64,000 nt of DNA from Naasia aerilata (GTDB taxonomy: Bacteria > Actinomycetota > Actinomycetes > Actinomycetales > Microbacteriaceae), in assembly GCF_030296595.1 (NCBI RefSeq), contig NZ_AP027731.1, positions 2,976,001-3,040,000 of the forward strand, written 5' to 3'. Positions 44,169 to 52,523 of this stretch are shown here, in pieces; within the stretch, counting starts at the first letter, position 1; the number at the start of each line of letters is the position of its first letter. A model generated the notes under the pieces. The model did not search any database, was not told the DNA's origin, and saw nothing but the letters and a program-made list of their open reading frames with translations. The position numbers were made by a program, and so were the translations under genes.

Positions 44169-45705
44169 GAGGCGACGCTCCAGCCGGCCTCTTGCAGGGC
44201 CAGCCTCGCGTCGACCCGGGCCGAGTAGGGGTGCTTCACTCCGGCGATCTCCTGATAGTCCTCGTGTCCCGGACCCGCATAGAGGATCGAGTCGCCCGGT
44301 GAGGCGAGCGCGATCGCGCGGCGGAGAGCCTGGCGCGGGTCGGGGATCTCGTACAGCTCCCCGTCGGGCCGCGCCCGCCGGGCCGCGTCGAGGAGGGTGG
44401 CGCGGATGGCGGCCGGGTCCTCGGTGCGCGGGTGGAAGTCGGTGATGATGACGACATCCGAGCCTCGGGCGGCGATGCTGCCCATGTCGTCCCGCTTGGT
44501 CTTGTCGCGGTCCCCGTCGGCGCCGAACACCATGATCACGCGCCCCGGCGTGAGCCCGCGCAGCGCGTCCAGCGCGTTGAGGAACGCGTCAGGGGTGTGG
44601 GCGTAGTCGATGTAGACGGCGGGCGAGCCCTCGCCCGACACACGCTCGGTCCGACCCGGGATGTAGACCTGGATGCCGCCGTCGCGGTCCAGGACGTGGC
44701 CGATCGCCTCCGCCTCGAAGCCCGACTCGACGAGCATCACGATCGCGAGGGCGGCGTTGGCGGCCATGAAGCGGCCGAACAGCGGAAGCCGCGTCGCGAG
44801 AGTCGACCCGCCGGGCCCCGTGAGGGTGAACTCGGTGAAGAGCTGGGACTCGCCCGTCACGGCGACGGTCCAGTCGGCGGGCACCCCTGGAACCGTGGCG
44901 AGCGTGGTCACGGGGATCCGGGCCTCGTCGGCCACCGTCCGTCCCCACTCGCTGTCGACGTTCACGACGCCGCGGCGTGCGCGATCGGGGTCGAACAGGG
45001 CCTGCTTGGCGGCCAGGTAGGCGCCCATGTCCGGGTAGTCATCGAGGTGGTCGTGGCTGAGGTTGGTGAAGCCGACGACGTCGAAGACGAGGCCGCCGAC
45101 GCGTCCCTGGGTCATGGCCTGAGCCGAGACCTCGATGGCCGCGGCGCGGACGTTCGTCTCCCGCATGCGGGCGAGCAGGGCGTGCAGCTCGGTGGCCTCG
45201 GGGGTGGTCAAGGAGCTGACCACGGCGTCGTCGCCGATCCTGCGCTCGGCCGTCGAGCTCAGCCCGCTCGTGACGCCCAGCTGGCGGAGCACCGCGTCGA
45301 GGAGGTAGACGACGCTCGTCTTGCCGTTGGTGCCGGTCACGGCGAACAGCAGCGGCGGTCGGTCCCCCGTCCGGTAGACCCAGGCGGCGACGTCGCCGAC
45401 GGCGGCGCGGGGGTCTGCGGTGACGAGGACCGGCAGGCCGGAGTCGGCTGCGAGGTCGGCGCCGGCGGCGTCCGTGAGCACCGCGACGGCCCCGCGCTCG
45501 CGCGCATCCGCCGCGAACCGGGCCCCGTGGGTCTTCGCGCCGGGCAGGCCGACGTACAGGTCACCGTCGTCGATGTCGCGCGAGTCGAGGAGACCCCGCT
45601 GACCTCCACGTCCTCGACGCTCCCCCGCCTCTCGAGCCCGAAGTCGTCGGCGAGCCGCGCGAGCGACCGGGGCACCGGATGCTCGGGTCGGAGGGACGAG
45701 GCCAC
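44165..45705 (-). CDS. murE: UDP-MurNAc-dipeptide--third-residue amino acid ligase MurE (one frameshift, unusual specificity motif)
   Basis: Adds the third amino acid of the stem peptide, usually a diamino acid. From GTG 45705 the first domain (LADDFGLERRGSVEDVEVSGVS) is joined to LDSRDIDDGDLYVGLPG by one lost base at GG 45589-45590. The ATP loop is [13 protein letters not shown], then EVSAQAMTQGRV and NLSHDHLDDY. The position that reads DNPR in meso-DAP enzymes is instead FHPR (in ITDFHPRTEDP, 44426-44437), which suggests a different residue is used. The repaired length is about 513 residues. Confidence 0.93.
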
Positions 45706-45781
45706 GATCCGGGTCCCTTCGTTCGGAGCGCCCCGCAGCTGGTGGGGCTTGATTGTTCGTCGCGAGAGTGCGCTCTGCGGC

Positions 45782-47533
45782 TCAGTAGTTGGTCGCGAGG
45801 TCCGGTGAGCTCGACCCGGAGGGAACCACGGAGTACTGCTTGAGCACCTGCGTCATCACCTCGCGGAAGATCGGCGCCGCGGCTCCCGACGTGTTCATCT
45901 TAACCGGGTCGGCCAGGGTGACCGAGACGACGTACTGGGGGTTCTCGGCCGGCGCAAGACCGGCGAGCGACACGATGTAGCTCTTCGAGTAGGCGCCGGA
46001 GGCGTCGACATGCTGCGCGGTTCCGGTCTTCGTGGCCACGCGATAGCCGGGAATCCTCACCTGGCTGGCGAGCCAGCCCTTCGTCGCGACGTTCTCCAGC
46101 ATGTCCACCGTCTCGCGGGCCGCCTGCTCGGAGATGACGCGCGTGCCCGTTCCCGTCGGCGTGTCGGTGACCGTGCCGTCGGCCGCCCGGCAGCCGGACA
46201 CGAGGGACACCGGCATCCGCACGCCCCCGTTGCCGATGGTCTGGTACACGCTCGCCATCTGCACCGCGGTCGTCGTGAGGCCCTGACCGAACATGGTCGT
46301 GAGGTTCGTCTGCGCATCCCAGTCAGCGGGGTCGCCGTGCAGGTCGCCGGTCTCCTCGCCGCCGAACCCGACCTCCGTGCGCTGACCCAGCCCGAACTTC
46401 TTCATGTAGTCCTGCCGCTGCTGGGCCGGCATGAAGAGCCCGAGCTGGGCCATGCCCGTGTTGCTCGACTCCTTGAGCACGCCGGTCATGGTCAGGTTCC
46501 AGGTCGGGTGGTACTCGCTGTCGTTGACGTCGGCCCCCGACGGCGCGTAGCGGTAGGGGGCGACCACATGCGTGTCCGGCGTCGCGAGTCCCGCGTCGAG
46601 CAGGGAGGCCGCCGTCAAGGTCTTGAACGTCGACCCCGGCTCGAACGGCGCGGTGAAGGCGCGGGACCCGAGGGAGGAGACGTCGGTGGAGGCGGTCGCG
46701 TCCACGTCGTTGGGGTCGACGGTCGGGTAGTCGGCCACGGCGACGAGCTTGCCCGTCTTGACCTCCTGCACGACGACCGTGCCCCAGGCCGCGCCGAACT
46801 TCTGCGCGTAGCTCGCGAGCGTCTGCTGGGTGAACCACTGCAGGTCGCTGTCGATGGTCAGCAGGAGGTCGCGGCCGTCGACGGCCTGCTGGGTGACGAC
46901 GGTGCTGCCCGGGATGCGGACGCCGTCGGCGCTGCTGTCGTAGACCTCCCTGCCGTCGCTCGCGGCCAGGCAGGAGTCCTCGGAGAGCTCAAGGCCTGCC
47001 TGCGCCTCGTTCTGCGAGCCGACGAAGCCGATGAGGTTGCCGGCCACCGCGCCGTTCGGATAGGTCCGGGCCGGGTGCGCCTCGTAGTAGATCCAGGGGA
47101 TGTCGAGGGCGCGGATCTGCTCGAAGGTCTCGGCGTCCACCTTCTTCGCCACGTAGGCGTAGTCGGAGTCCGGGTTGGCCTTCACCGCGTCCGCGAGGAT
47201 CGCGACGATGTCCGCGGGGTTCTGCCCGGTGATCTTGCCGATGCGCTCCGCGGCGTCCTGGGGTGTGACGGCGGACTTCACCGCCGTCTTCGGCGAGGCG
47301 GTGATGTCGTAGCGCAGCACGCTGTGCGCCAGGAGCACGCCCGTCCCGTCGAAGATGTCGCCGCGCACGCCGAGGATCGTCTGCGGGATGGAGCGCTTGT
47401 CCTCGGCCTCGGCATCCAGGGCGTCGGCGTGCACGACCTGGATGTCGACGAGGCGGAAGAGGAACACGGCGAGGATCGCGACGAGGGCGAGTGCGCTGGC
47501 CGCCATGCGGCGACGGGAGCTGCGTCTCGTCAT
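45782..47533 (-). CDS. ftsI: Peptidoglycan transpeptidase FtsI (PBP3, class B)
   Basis: Septal D,D-transpeptidase that crosslinks glycan strands made by FtsW. The 583-residue protein has a short basic leader (TRRSSRRR), a membrane anchor (MAASALALVAILAVFLF), a dimerisation domain, and a transpeptidase domain. Its active-site motifs are SxxK in PGSTFKTLT (near residue 305), SxN in KESSNTGMAQ (near 360), and KTG in ATKTGTAQH (near 508). Start is ATG 47533. The gap to murE is 76 bp and to ftsL 22 bp. Confidence 0.96.
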   Translation of the reverse strand: MTRRSSRRRMAASALALVAILAVFLFRLVDIQVVHADALDAEAEDKRSIPQTILGVRGDIFDGTGVLLAHSVLRYDITASPKTAVKSAVTPQDAAERIGKITGQNPADIVAILADAVKANPDSDYAYVAKKVDAETFEQIRALDIPWIYYEAHPARTYPNGAVAGNLIGFVGSQNEAQAGLELSEDSCLAASDGREVYDSSADGVRIPGSTVVTQQAVDGRDLLLTIDSDLQWFTQQTLASYAQKFGAAWGTVVVQEVKTGKLVAVADYPTVDPNDVDATASTDVSSLGSRAFTAPFEPGSTFKTLTAASLLDAGLATPDTHVVAPYRYAPSGADVNDSEYHPTWNLTMTGVLKESSNTGMAQLGLFMPAQQRQDYMKKFGLGQRTEVGFGGEETGDLHGDPADWDAQTNLTTMFGQGLTTTAVQMASVYQTIGNGGVRMPVSLVSGCRAADGTVTDTPTGTGTRVISEQAARETVDMLENVATKGWLASQVRIPGYRVATKTGTAQHVDASGAYSKSYIVSLAGLAPAENPQYVVSVTLADPVKMNTSGAAAPIFREVMTQVLKQYSVVPSGSSSPDLATNY

Positions 47534-47555
47534 GGGAGGTCCTCCCCGGTCGGGG

Positions 47556-48149
47556 CTAGCGCGTGGTCGGCGCCGCCAGCGGGCCCTGCAACGGTAACTG
47601 CGCGGCCGCGGAGGTCCCGGCAGGCTGGCCGCTCGTCGCGGACTGCGCCGGGATCTGCGTGACGAGCGGGAGACCCGTGAGGAGGTGGTTGGCCACCTGG
47701 GAGCCGGTGCCGCTCAGGACGCCGGCGCCCTGCGCGGGAGCCGGGGTGCCGATGACGGCGCCGTCCGACATGCGCAGCCAGACCGGGTTGGCGTTCTGCA
47801 CCATGCCGAGCGCCTCGGCGTTCTCGGCGAGGTTCTGCGGCGAGGACAGGCGCCCGAGGTCCTCGGTCAGCTGCTGGACCTGGCGGGCCTGCTCCTTCTG
47901 CGTGGCCTGGAGGCTGTCGATCGTGTACGCGCCGTCGGACAGCGCGATGCTGAGGAAGAGCTGGCCCAGCATGAGGGCGCCGAGGCCGCCGACGACGACG
48001 CCGGCGTAGACGGCGCGGGGGCGGGCCCTGCGCTGCTCGCGGACCGGCGCGATCTCGATGCGGGGCGGAGCGACGGGGGCGGCGGGCCGGGCGGTGGTGC
48101 CCGGTGCCGTCGGGCGGCGGAGTGGAGCGGTGGCGAGTGCGGTGCTCAT
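47556..48149 (-). CDS. ftsL: FtsL-like divisome protein
   Basis: Bitopic protein of 197 residues in the position of ftsL between rsmH and ftsI. A Pro/Ala/Arg-rich cytoplasmic N-terminus (about 50 residues) leads to one membrane helix (VYAGVVVGGLGALMLGQLFLSIAL). A coiled coil follows (TIDSLQATQKEQARQVQQLTEDLGRL), then ENAEALGMVQNANPVWLRM, as in FtsL/FtsB-like proteins. The C-terminal 60 residues are low-complexity Ala/Gly/Pro/Thr. ATG 48149 overlaps the rsmH stop (ATGA). The name rests on position and topology more than on sequence. Confidence 0.85.
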   Translation of the reverse strand: MSTALATAPLRRPTAPGTTARPAAPVAPPRIEIAPVREQRRARPRAVYAGVVVGGLGALMLGQLFLSIALSDGAYTIDSLQATQKEQARQVQQLTEDLGRLSSPQNLAENAEALGMVQNANPVWLRMSDGAVIGTPAPAQGAGVLSGTGSQVANHLLTGLPLVTQIPAQSATSGQPAGTSAAAQLPLQGPLAAPTTR

Positions 48150-49135
48150 GAGATTCCTTGTCGGGTGGCAGTGTCCCGTCCGGAGAGGACGGGACGGAGC
48201 CGCTCTGCCGCGCGCAGACGTACGGGTGTAGCGCGCGGGTTCGCGGCGATCTCCTCCGCCGTCGCGCGGCCGGCGCCGCGGACGAGCAGACGGAATTCGG
48301 GGCGGTGCTCCGGGAGTTCGACAGGGAGGCCGGCCGGAGCGGTCGAGGTCGAGCGGCGGGCGAGCTCCCGCTTGACGAGGCGGTCTTCGAGGGACTGGTA
48401 GGCGAGGACGACGATGCGGCCGCCGACCGCGAGCGAGTCGAGGGCGGCGGGAAGGGCGCGCTCGAGGGCGGCGAGCTCGCCGTTCACCTCGATGCGCAGC
48501 GCCTGGAACACGCGCTTGGCCGGGTGACCGGCGTGCTGGAGGGCGGCGGGCGTCGCCTCGGTGAGGACCGCGACGAGCTCGCTGGAGCGGCGCAGGGGCG
48601 CCTGGGCGCGGTGCTCCACGATCTTGCGGGCGTACCGGCCCGCCAGCTTCTCCTCTCCGTAGACCTCGAAGATGCGGCGCAGCTGGCCCTCCGAGTACTC
48701 GGCGAGAACGCGCTCCGCCGTCAGCGGTGACGTGGAGTCCATCCGCATGTCGAGCGGGGCGTCCTTCGAGTAGGCGAAGCCGCGCTCGGCGCGGTCCAGC
48801 TGCAGCGAGGAGACGCCGAGGTCGAGGAGGATGCCCTGCACGCCGTCCGGGGCGTGCTCGGCGACGATGTCACCGATCTCGTCGTACACAGCGTGCACGA
48901 GGACCGCCCGCTCGCCGAAGGGGGCGAGGCGGCGGCCGGCGATCTCGAGCGCGTCGGTGTCGCGGTCGATGCCGATCAGTCGGAGGTCGGGGAAGGTGTC
49001 GAGGAGGGCGGCGGCGTGGCCGCCCATGCCCAGCGTGCCGTCGACCACGACGGCGTTCGCGCTGGAGATTGCGGGAGCGAGCAGCTCGATGCTGCGATCC
49101 CGAAGCACAGGGATGTGGATGGCGTTCTCGTCCAT
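48146..49135 (-). CDS. rsmH: 16S rRNA (cytosine-1402-N4)-methyltransferase
   Basis: SAM-dependent methyltransferase (MraW) acting on C1402 of 16S rRNA. The 329-residue protein has HIPVL near residue 7, the SAM loop VDGTLGMGGHAAALL near 31, IGIDRDTDAL near 55, LLDLGVSSLQLDRAERGFAY near 103 and PLDMRMD. Further on are KRVFQALRIEVNGEL and LAYQSLEDRLVK. ATG 49135 is chosen because it starts the canonical sequence; the open frame upstream lies in the mraZ-rsmH spacer. It overlaps ftsL by 4 bp. Confidence 0.95.
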   Translation of the reverse strand: MDENAIHIPVLRDRSIELLAPAISSANAVVVDGTLGMGGHAAALLDTFPDLRLIGIDRDTDALEIAGRRLAPFGERAVLVHAVYDEIGDIVAEHAPDGVQGILLDLGVSSLQLDRAERGFAYSKDAPLDMRMDSTSPLTAERVLAEYSEGQLRRIFEVYGEEKLAGRYARKIVEHRAQAPLRRSSELVAVLTEATPAALQHAGHPAKRVFQALRIEVNGELAALERALPAALDSLAVGGRIVVLAYQSLEDRLVKRELARRSTSTAPAGLPVELPEHRPEFRLLVRGAGRATAEEIAANPRATPVRLRAAERLRPVLSGRDTATRQGIS

Positions 49136-49261
49136 GATTTGCCGGTTCCGCCCCGCCGTCCGATCCCCATCCGTACTCGCCGACCTGGCACCGGGGAAGT
49201 GTGTCAGGGAGGCTGGCAGGACGGCTGGGAGTCGCACGGCAGGGTGGGCCGCTGTCGCGGC

Positions 49262-49693
49262 CTAGAAGATTCCGGGGATCACCTCCTCGGCGGTGTTGGC
49301 GAAGCCGTCCTCGTTCTCGGACACGTAGGCGTTCCATGCCTCGGCGTCCCAGATCTCGGCACGGCTGCCGGCTCCGATGACCACGAGCTCCCGGTCGAGG
49401 CCCGCATAGCTGCGGAGCCCCTGAGGGATCGTGACCCGGTGCTGCTTGTCGGGAGTCTCCGCGTGCGCGCCGGAGAGCAGGAGGCGCACGTAGTCGCGCG
49501 CCTGCTTGCTCGTCACGGGGGCCTGACGGATCTTCTCGTGGACGTCCTCGAACTCGCGCTGGCTGAAGACGTAGATGCAGCGGTCCTGGCCGCGGGTCAG
49601 CACGACGCCGCCCGCGAGCTCATCCCAGAACTTGGCCGGGAGGATGATGCGGCCCTTCTCGTCGAGCTTGGGCGTATAGGTGCCGAGGAACAC
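49262..49693 (-). CDS. mraZ: Transcriptional regulator MraZ
   Basis: DNA-binding regulator of the dcw operon, acting on repeats just upstream of its own gene. The 143-residue protein (GTG 49693, [15 protein letters not shown]) contains two AbrB-like halves: [18 protein letters not shown] near residue 10 and [18 protein letters not shown] near 85. The start with GGAGAT just upstream gives exactly the family length; a longer in-frame extension would translate the regulatory repeats. It is the first gene of the 18-kb dcw cluster. Confidence 0.95.
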   Translation of the reverse strand: MFLGTYTPKLDEKGRIILPAKFWDELAGGVVLTRGQDRCIYVFSQREFEDVHEKIRQAPVTSKQARDYVRLLLSGAHAETPDKQHRVTIPQGLRSYAGLDRELVVIGAGSRAEIWDAEAWNAYVSENEDGFANTAEEVIPGIF

Positions 49694-49698
49694 AGCAT

Positions 49699-49756
49699 CT
49701 CCACCCTCTCTCCACTGGCCTGCTTGGTCCCTCCACTTTACTCCACTGTCCCCCAC
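49699..49756 (-). promoter_or_regulatory. MraZ box: five GTGGAG/GTGGGG repeats upstream of mraZ
   Basis: On the minus strand GTGGGG/GTGGAG elements end at plus positions 49751, 49741, 49731, 49710 and 49699, with spacings of 10, 10, 21 and 11 bp. One reads AAAGTGGAG. This helical phasing of GTGG-type direct repeats before mraZ matches the known autoregulatory MraZ-binding site in other bacteria. The promoter is presumably within or just before it. Confidence 0.75.
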
Positions 49757-49840
49757 CGGACAATGGGCGCGACCCCGCGGGAGCCCCTAATCCGGCCCGC
49801 GAAGGCCCCCAGTTTGCGGGACTGCCGCGGAATAGCGCGG

Positions 49841-49876
49841 GTGGGAGCGGAGTGGAGGGGAAGTGGAGGGGTGGAG
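49841..49876 (+). promoter_or_regulatory. Second cluster of GTGGAG-type repeats in opposite orientation
   Basis: GTGGGAG, GTGGAGG, GTGGAGG and GTGGAG start at 49841, 49852, 49863 and 49871 (11, 11, 8 bp apart) on the plus strand, about 90 bp from the main MraZ box. Another pair with 11-bp spacing lies at about 49989-50005. They resemble MraZ sites but no plus-strand gene follows. Confidence 0.4.
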
Positions 49877-50095
49877 CCCCGCCGAGCGGGTCGGGGGCGC
49901 TCCGTCGACCGCGGTGAGGATGCTCACACCGCGTCGTCCCGCGGAATGGCGCGGTGCGAGGGCAACGTCCCGGCGGTGGCAGCGGGATGTGGGAGCGAAG
50001 TGGAGTTCGGGCGGGGCCCGGGTGGGGCCGGGGAGAGGAGTGGAGGCGGTCGGCTTCCCTGGGCGCGTTGCGGGAGCGGCGAGGAGGAAACGGGC

Positions 50096-50152
50096 CGACT
50101 TGCCGAAGAATCACGTTTCAGGGCCCTGGAAGCGTGATTCTCTGGCAAGTCG
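50096..50152. repeat. 57-bp near-perfect palindrome upstream of mraZ
   Basis: CGACTTGCCGAAGAATCACG pairs with CGTGATTCTCTGGCAAGTCG with only a few mismatches, the centre being TTTCAGGGCCCTGGAAG. It is a single copy in the window. The outer core GACTTGCCG.AGAA resembles the DUF559-flanking repeat. Confidence 0.75.
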
Positions 50153-50234
50153 ATCTGAAGGAGAGGCGGGAGCGCGCGGCGGCGCGCCCGCTGCTGCCGA
50201 GCTGGCCTCCTAGCGCCGAGCGCGGCCTGTCTAG

Positions 50235-50308
50235 CGCCGAGCGCGGTGCGTGACGACGAACGCGGGCCGTCTACGGGGCGCGCTCGTCGCTACGGGGCGC
50301 GCTCGGCG
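50235..50308. repeat. GAGCGCG-rich repeat, inverted copy of the 14.7-15.0 kb family
   Basis: CGCCGAGCGCGGTGCG...ACGGGGCGCGCTCGTCGCTACGGGGCGCGCTCGGCG is close to the reverse complement of 14903-14980, with only a few differences, so the family is dispersed. Confidence 0.75.
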
Positions 50309-50327
50309 AAAGGGTGTGCTCGGCGCA

Positions 50328-50359
50328 CGAAAAGGCCGGCCCGAAGGCCGGCCTTTTCG
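50328..50359 (-). terminator. Hairpin terminator after the DUF3040 gene
   Basis: CGAAAAGGCCGGCC pairs perfectly with GGCCGGCCTTTTCG around a 4-nt loop, 19 bp past the DUF3040 stop, with a T-run on the minus strand side. A classic intrinsic terminator. Confidence 0.9.
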
Positions 50360-50378
50360 AGGTGGTGACGGCTGCGAG

Positions 50379-50765
50379 CTAGCGGCCCATGCCGTCCTGG
50401 CGGCGCTCCCAGCGGCTGTTCATGCGGTCCATGAACGAGCCGCGGCCGACGCGGCGCGCGGAGCCGGGGCCCGAGCCGCCCGAGCGCGGGACCGCGGTGA
50501 GGCGGCGCCGCGGCGAACCGACGGCGAGGAGGACGCCGGCGAACATCACGACGAACCCGCCGACACCGATGATGGGCTGTTTGAGCACCACCCCGGCGAC
50601 GAGGATCGCGACGCCGAGCACCGCGACCAGGACGCCGGAGACGAGCGCCGTGTAGTTGATCCGCCCGCGGCGGCCGCCGACGCTGGCGACGAAGTCCGCA
50701 TCGTTCTGATAGAGGCTGCGCTCCATCTCGTCGAGGAGGCGCTGTTCTTGCTCCGAGAGCGGCAT
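50379..50765 (-). CDS. DUF3040 family membrane protein
   Basis: A 128-residue actinobacterial protein found next to the dcw cluster in many relatives. It starts MPLSEQEQRLLDEMERSLYQNDADF, the hallmark of DUF3040. Two membrane helices (about residues 38-60 and 64-84) and a basic Gly/Ser/Arg-rich tail follow. Its role is unknown. ATG 50765 has a clear GGAGAAGG ribosome-binding site. It is divergent from the polyprenyl synthase gene with an 89-bp gap. Confidence 0.88.
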   Translation of the reverse strand: MPLSEQEQRLLDEMERSLYQNDADFVASVGGRRGRINYTALVSGVLVAVLGVAILVAGVVLKQPIIGVGGFVVMFAGVLLAVGSPRRRLTAVPRSGGSGPGSARRVGRGSFMDRMNSRWERRQDGMGR

Positions 50766-50854
50766 TTCCTTCTCCTCCCGCGGCGTGTCAGGCCGGGCCG
50801 GGCCCGTAAGTTGAGCCAAATTGTAACGTTCCGCCGATAGCTAGGCTAGGCGGT

Positions 50855-51945
50855 GTGACACAGGGCGCCCGACTGGTCGATCTCGTCCAAGGAAGACTCG
50901 ATCGGCTGGTCGACGAGCGCGCCTCCATTCTCGCCACCATCGCGGAGGAGGCCACCCCGTTCGCGGAGTTCTCGCGGCAATTTCTCAGAGGCGGTAAGCG
51001 CTTCCGCGCTCTCGTCTGCTGGGAGGGCTGGCGGGCGGTCACGGCGGCTCCCGAGGCGGCGTCCGCGCGCACCATCGACGGGGTCGTGACGGTCGCCAGC
51101 GCCCTCGAGCTCTTCCACGCTGCGGCGCTCGTCCACGATGACATCATCGACAGCTCGGATACCCGCCGGGGCGCCCTTCCGCCCATCGGCGCTTCGAGCG
51201 GCTCCACTCGGATCACCGCTATGCGGGCGACGCCGCCACCTTCGGCACGTCCGCCGCGGTGCTGCTCGGCGACCTGCTGCAGAGCTGGAGCGATGACCTC
51301 CTGACCGATGGCCTCCGCTCCCTCCCGCCCGAGAACGGCTTCGAGGCGCGCACCGAGTTCGAGCGGATGCGCCTCGACGTGACCATCGGGCAGTACCTCG
51401 ACCTGGTCGAGGAGCGCGCCTGGCGGGTCGTGCCCGAGGAGGACGCCCTGCTGCGGGCCGAGCGGGTCATCCTCTACAAGTCGGCGAAGTACTCGGTCGA
51501 GGCACCGCTCGTCATCGGTGCCCGCCTGGGCGGAGCGACCGACGAGCAGGTGGATGCGCTCCGCGCGTTCGGCGTCCCGCTCGGCATCGCCTTCCAGCTG
51601 CGGGACGACCTTCTCGGCGTCTTCGGCGATCCGTCCGTCACAGGGAAGCCCGCCGGGGACGACCTGGTGGAGGGCAAGCGGACGGTGCTCATCGCGCTCA
51701 CCCGGTCGATGATGCCGCCGGGAGCGCGACGCCTCCTCGACGAGCTGCTCGGTGACCCGCACCTCTCCCCGCCGCAGATCACCCTCCTGCAGAACACCCT
51801 GCGCGAGAGCGGCGCGGTCGACCGCGTGGAGCGGATGATCGAGGCGAACGCCCTGCGCGCCCGCGCGGCTCTCAAGGCGGCACCCCTCGTCGAGCGCGAC
51901 AACCTCGCCTCGCTGATCGCACCCCTGACGCAGCGCGTCAGCTGA
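50855..51945 (+). CDS. Polyprenyl diphosphate synthase (one frameshift)
   Basis: Trans-prenyltransferase that elongates isoprenoid diphosphates, likely for menaquinone or carotenoid side chains. GTG 50855 begins the protein; the first aspartate-rich motif is ALVHDDIIDSS near residue 90. One lost base at CCC 51174-51176 joins DTRRGA to PSAHRRFERLH. Then come FGTSAAVLLGDLLQSW, KSAKYSVEAPL and the second aspartate motif FQLRDDLLGVFGD near 245, with KRTVLIALT. The repaired length is about 363 residues. Its neighbours match those of M. tuberculosis idsA2 (Rv2173). Confidence 0.9.
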
Positions 51946-51984
51946 CGGAGGCGACCTCCGGCCGGGGCTCCCCCGCCCCGGGAC

Positions 51985-52326
51985 TCAGAACGCGAGCGCC
52001 TGCGCGACGCGGCGCACCTCGGCCTTGCGGCCGGCACGCAGGGCGTCGATCGGACGGGTGCCCAGGCTGCCGTCCTCGCCGAGGAGCCAGTCGACGGCCT
52101 CCTCGTCGGTGTAGCCGTTGTCGGCGAGCAGGATCAGCGTTCCGCGCAGATCGTGCAGGGGCCCGTCTGCAGTCACGAACTCGGCCGGCACCCGCAGCAC
52201 CCCGTCGATGCGGACCCCGACCAGGTATCGGTCCTGCAGCAGGGCGCGAACCTTGCTCAGGGGAAGCCCGAACCTCTCACCGAGATCCGGGAGGGTCAGC
52301 CACTCGTGCTCGTCCAGCCCAGCCAC
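51985..52326 (-). CDS. Rv2175c-like DNA-binding protein
   Basis: Small winged-helix-like protein, homologous to M. tuberculosis Rv2175c, a DNA-binding substrate of the PknL kinase. The N-terminal helix-turn-helix part reads WLTLPDLGERFGLPLSKVRALLQDRYLVGVR, and the C-terminal part has LRGTLILLADNGYTDEEAVDWLL and RPIDALRAGRKAEVRRVAQALAF. The GTG at 52326 gives 113 residues; upstream frame is low complexity. It lies two genes from the PknL-like kinase, so phosphorylation by it is a reasonable inference. Confidence 0.82.
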   Translation of the reverse strand: MAGLDEHEWLTLPDLGERFGLPLSKVRALLQDRYLVGVRIDGVLRVPAEFVTADGPLHDLRGTLILLADNGYTDEEAVDWLLGEDGSLGTRPIDALRAGRKAEVRRVAQALAF

Positions 52327-52523
52327 GAACCTAGGATGCCATCCCGAGCGCCCCGCCGCAGGATCCCTGGGCAGAAACGGGCGGCCTCCGCCCCCTCCCC
52401 CAGTTCGAGGCGGCGTCATCTCACATCGGTAACGTTCATTGACTGCTTGAGGCTGCTGTGTCAGCGTGACCCCGTCCCCGGGGGAAAAGGGGACGTGCAC
52501 GGCCGCCATGGATGGGGAACGCG

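Larger units (their letters stand above)
49757..50327. other. Noncoding region upstream of mraZ
   Basis: No gene is supported in these 571 bp. Contents: further GTGGAG/GTGGGAG elements on the plus strand (49841-49876 and about 49989-50005), a palindrome at 50096-50152 and a GAGCGCG-rich repeat at 50235-50308, then the DUF3040 terminator. Confidence 0.7.
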
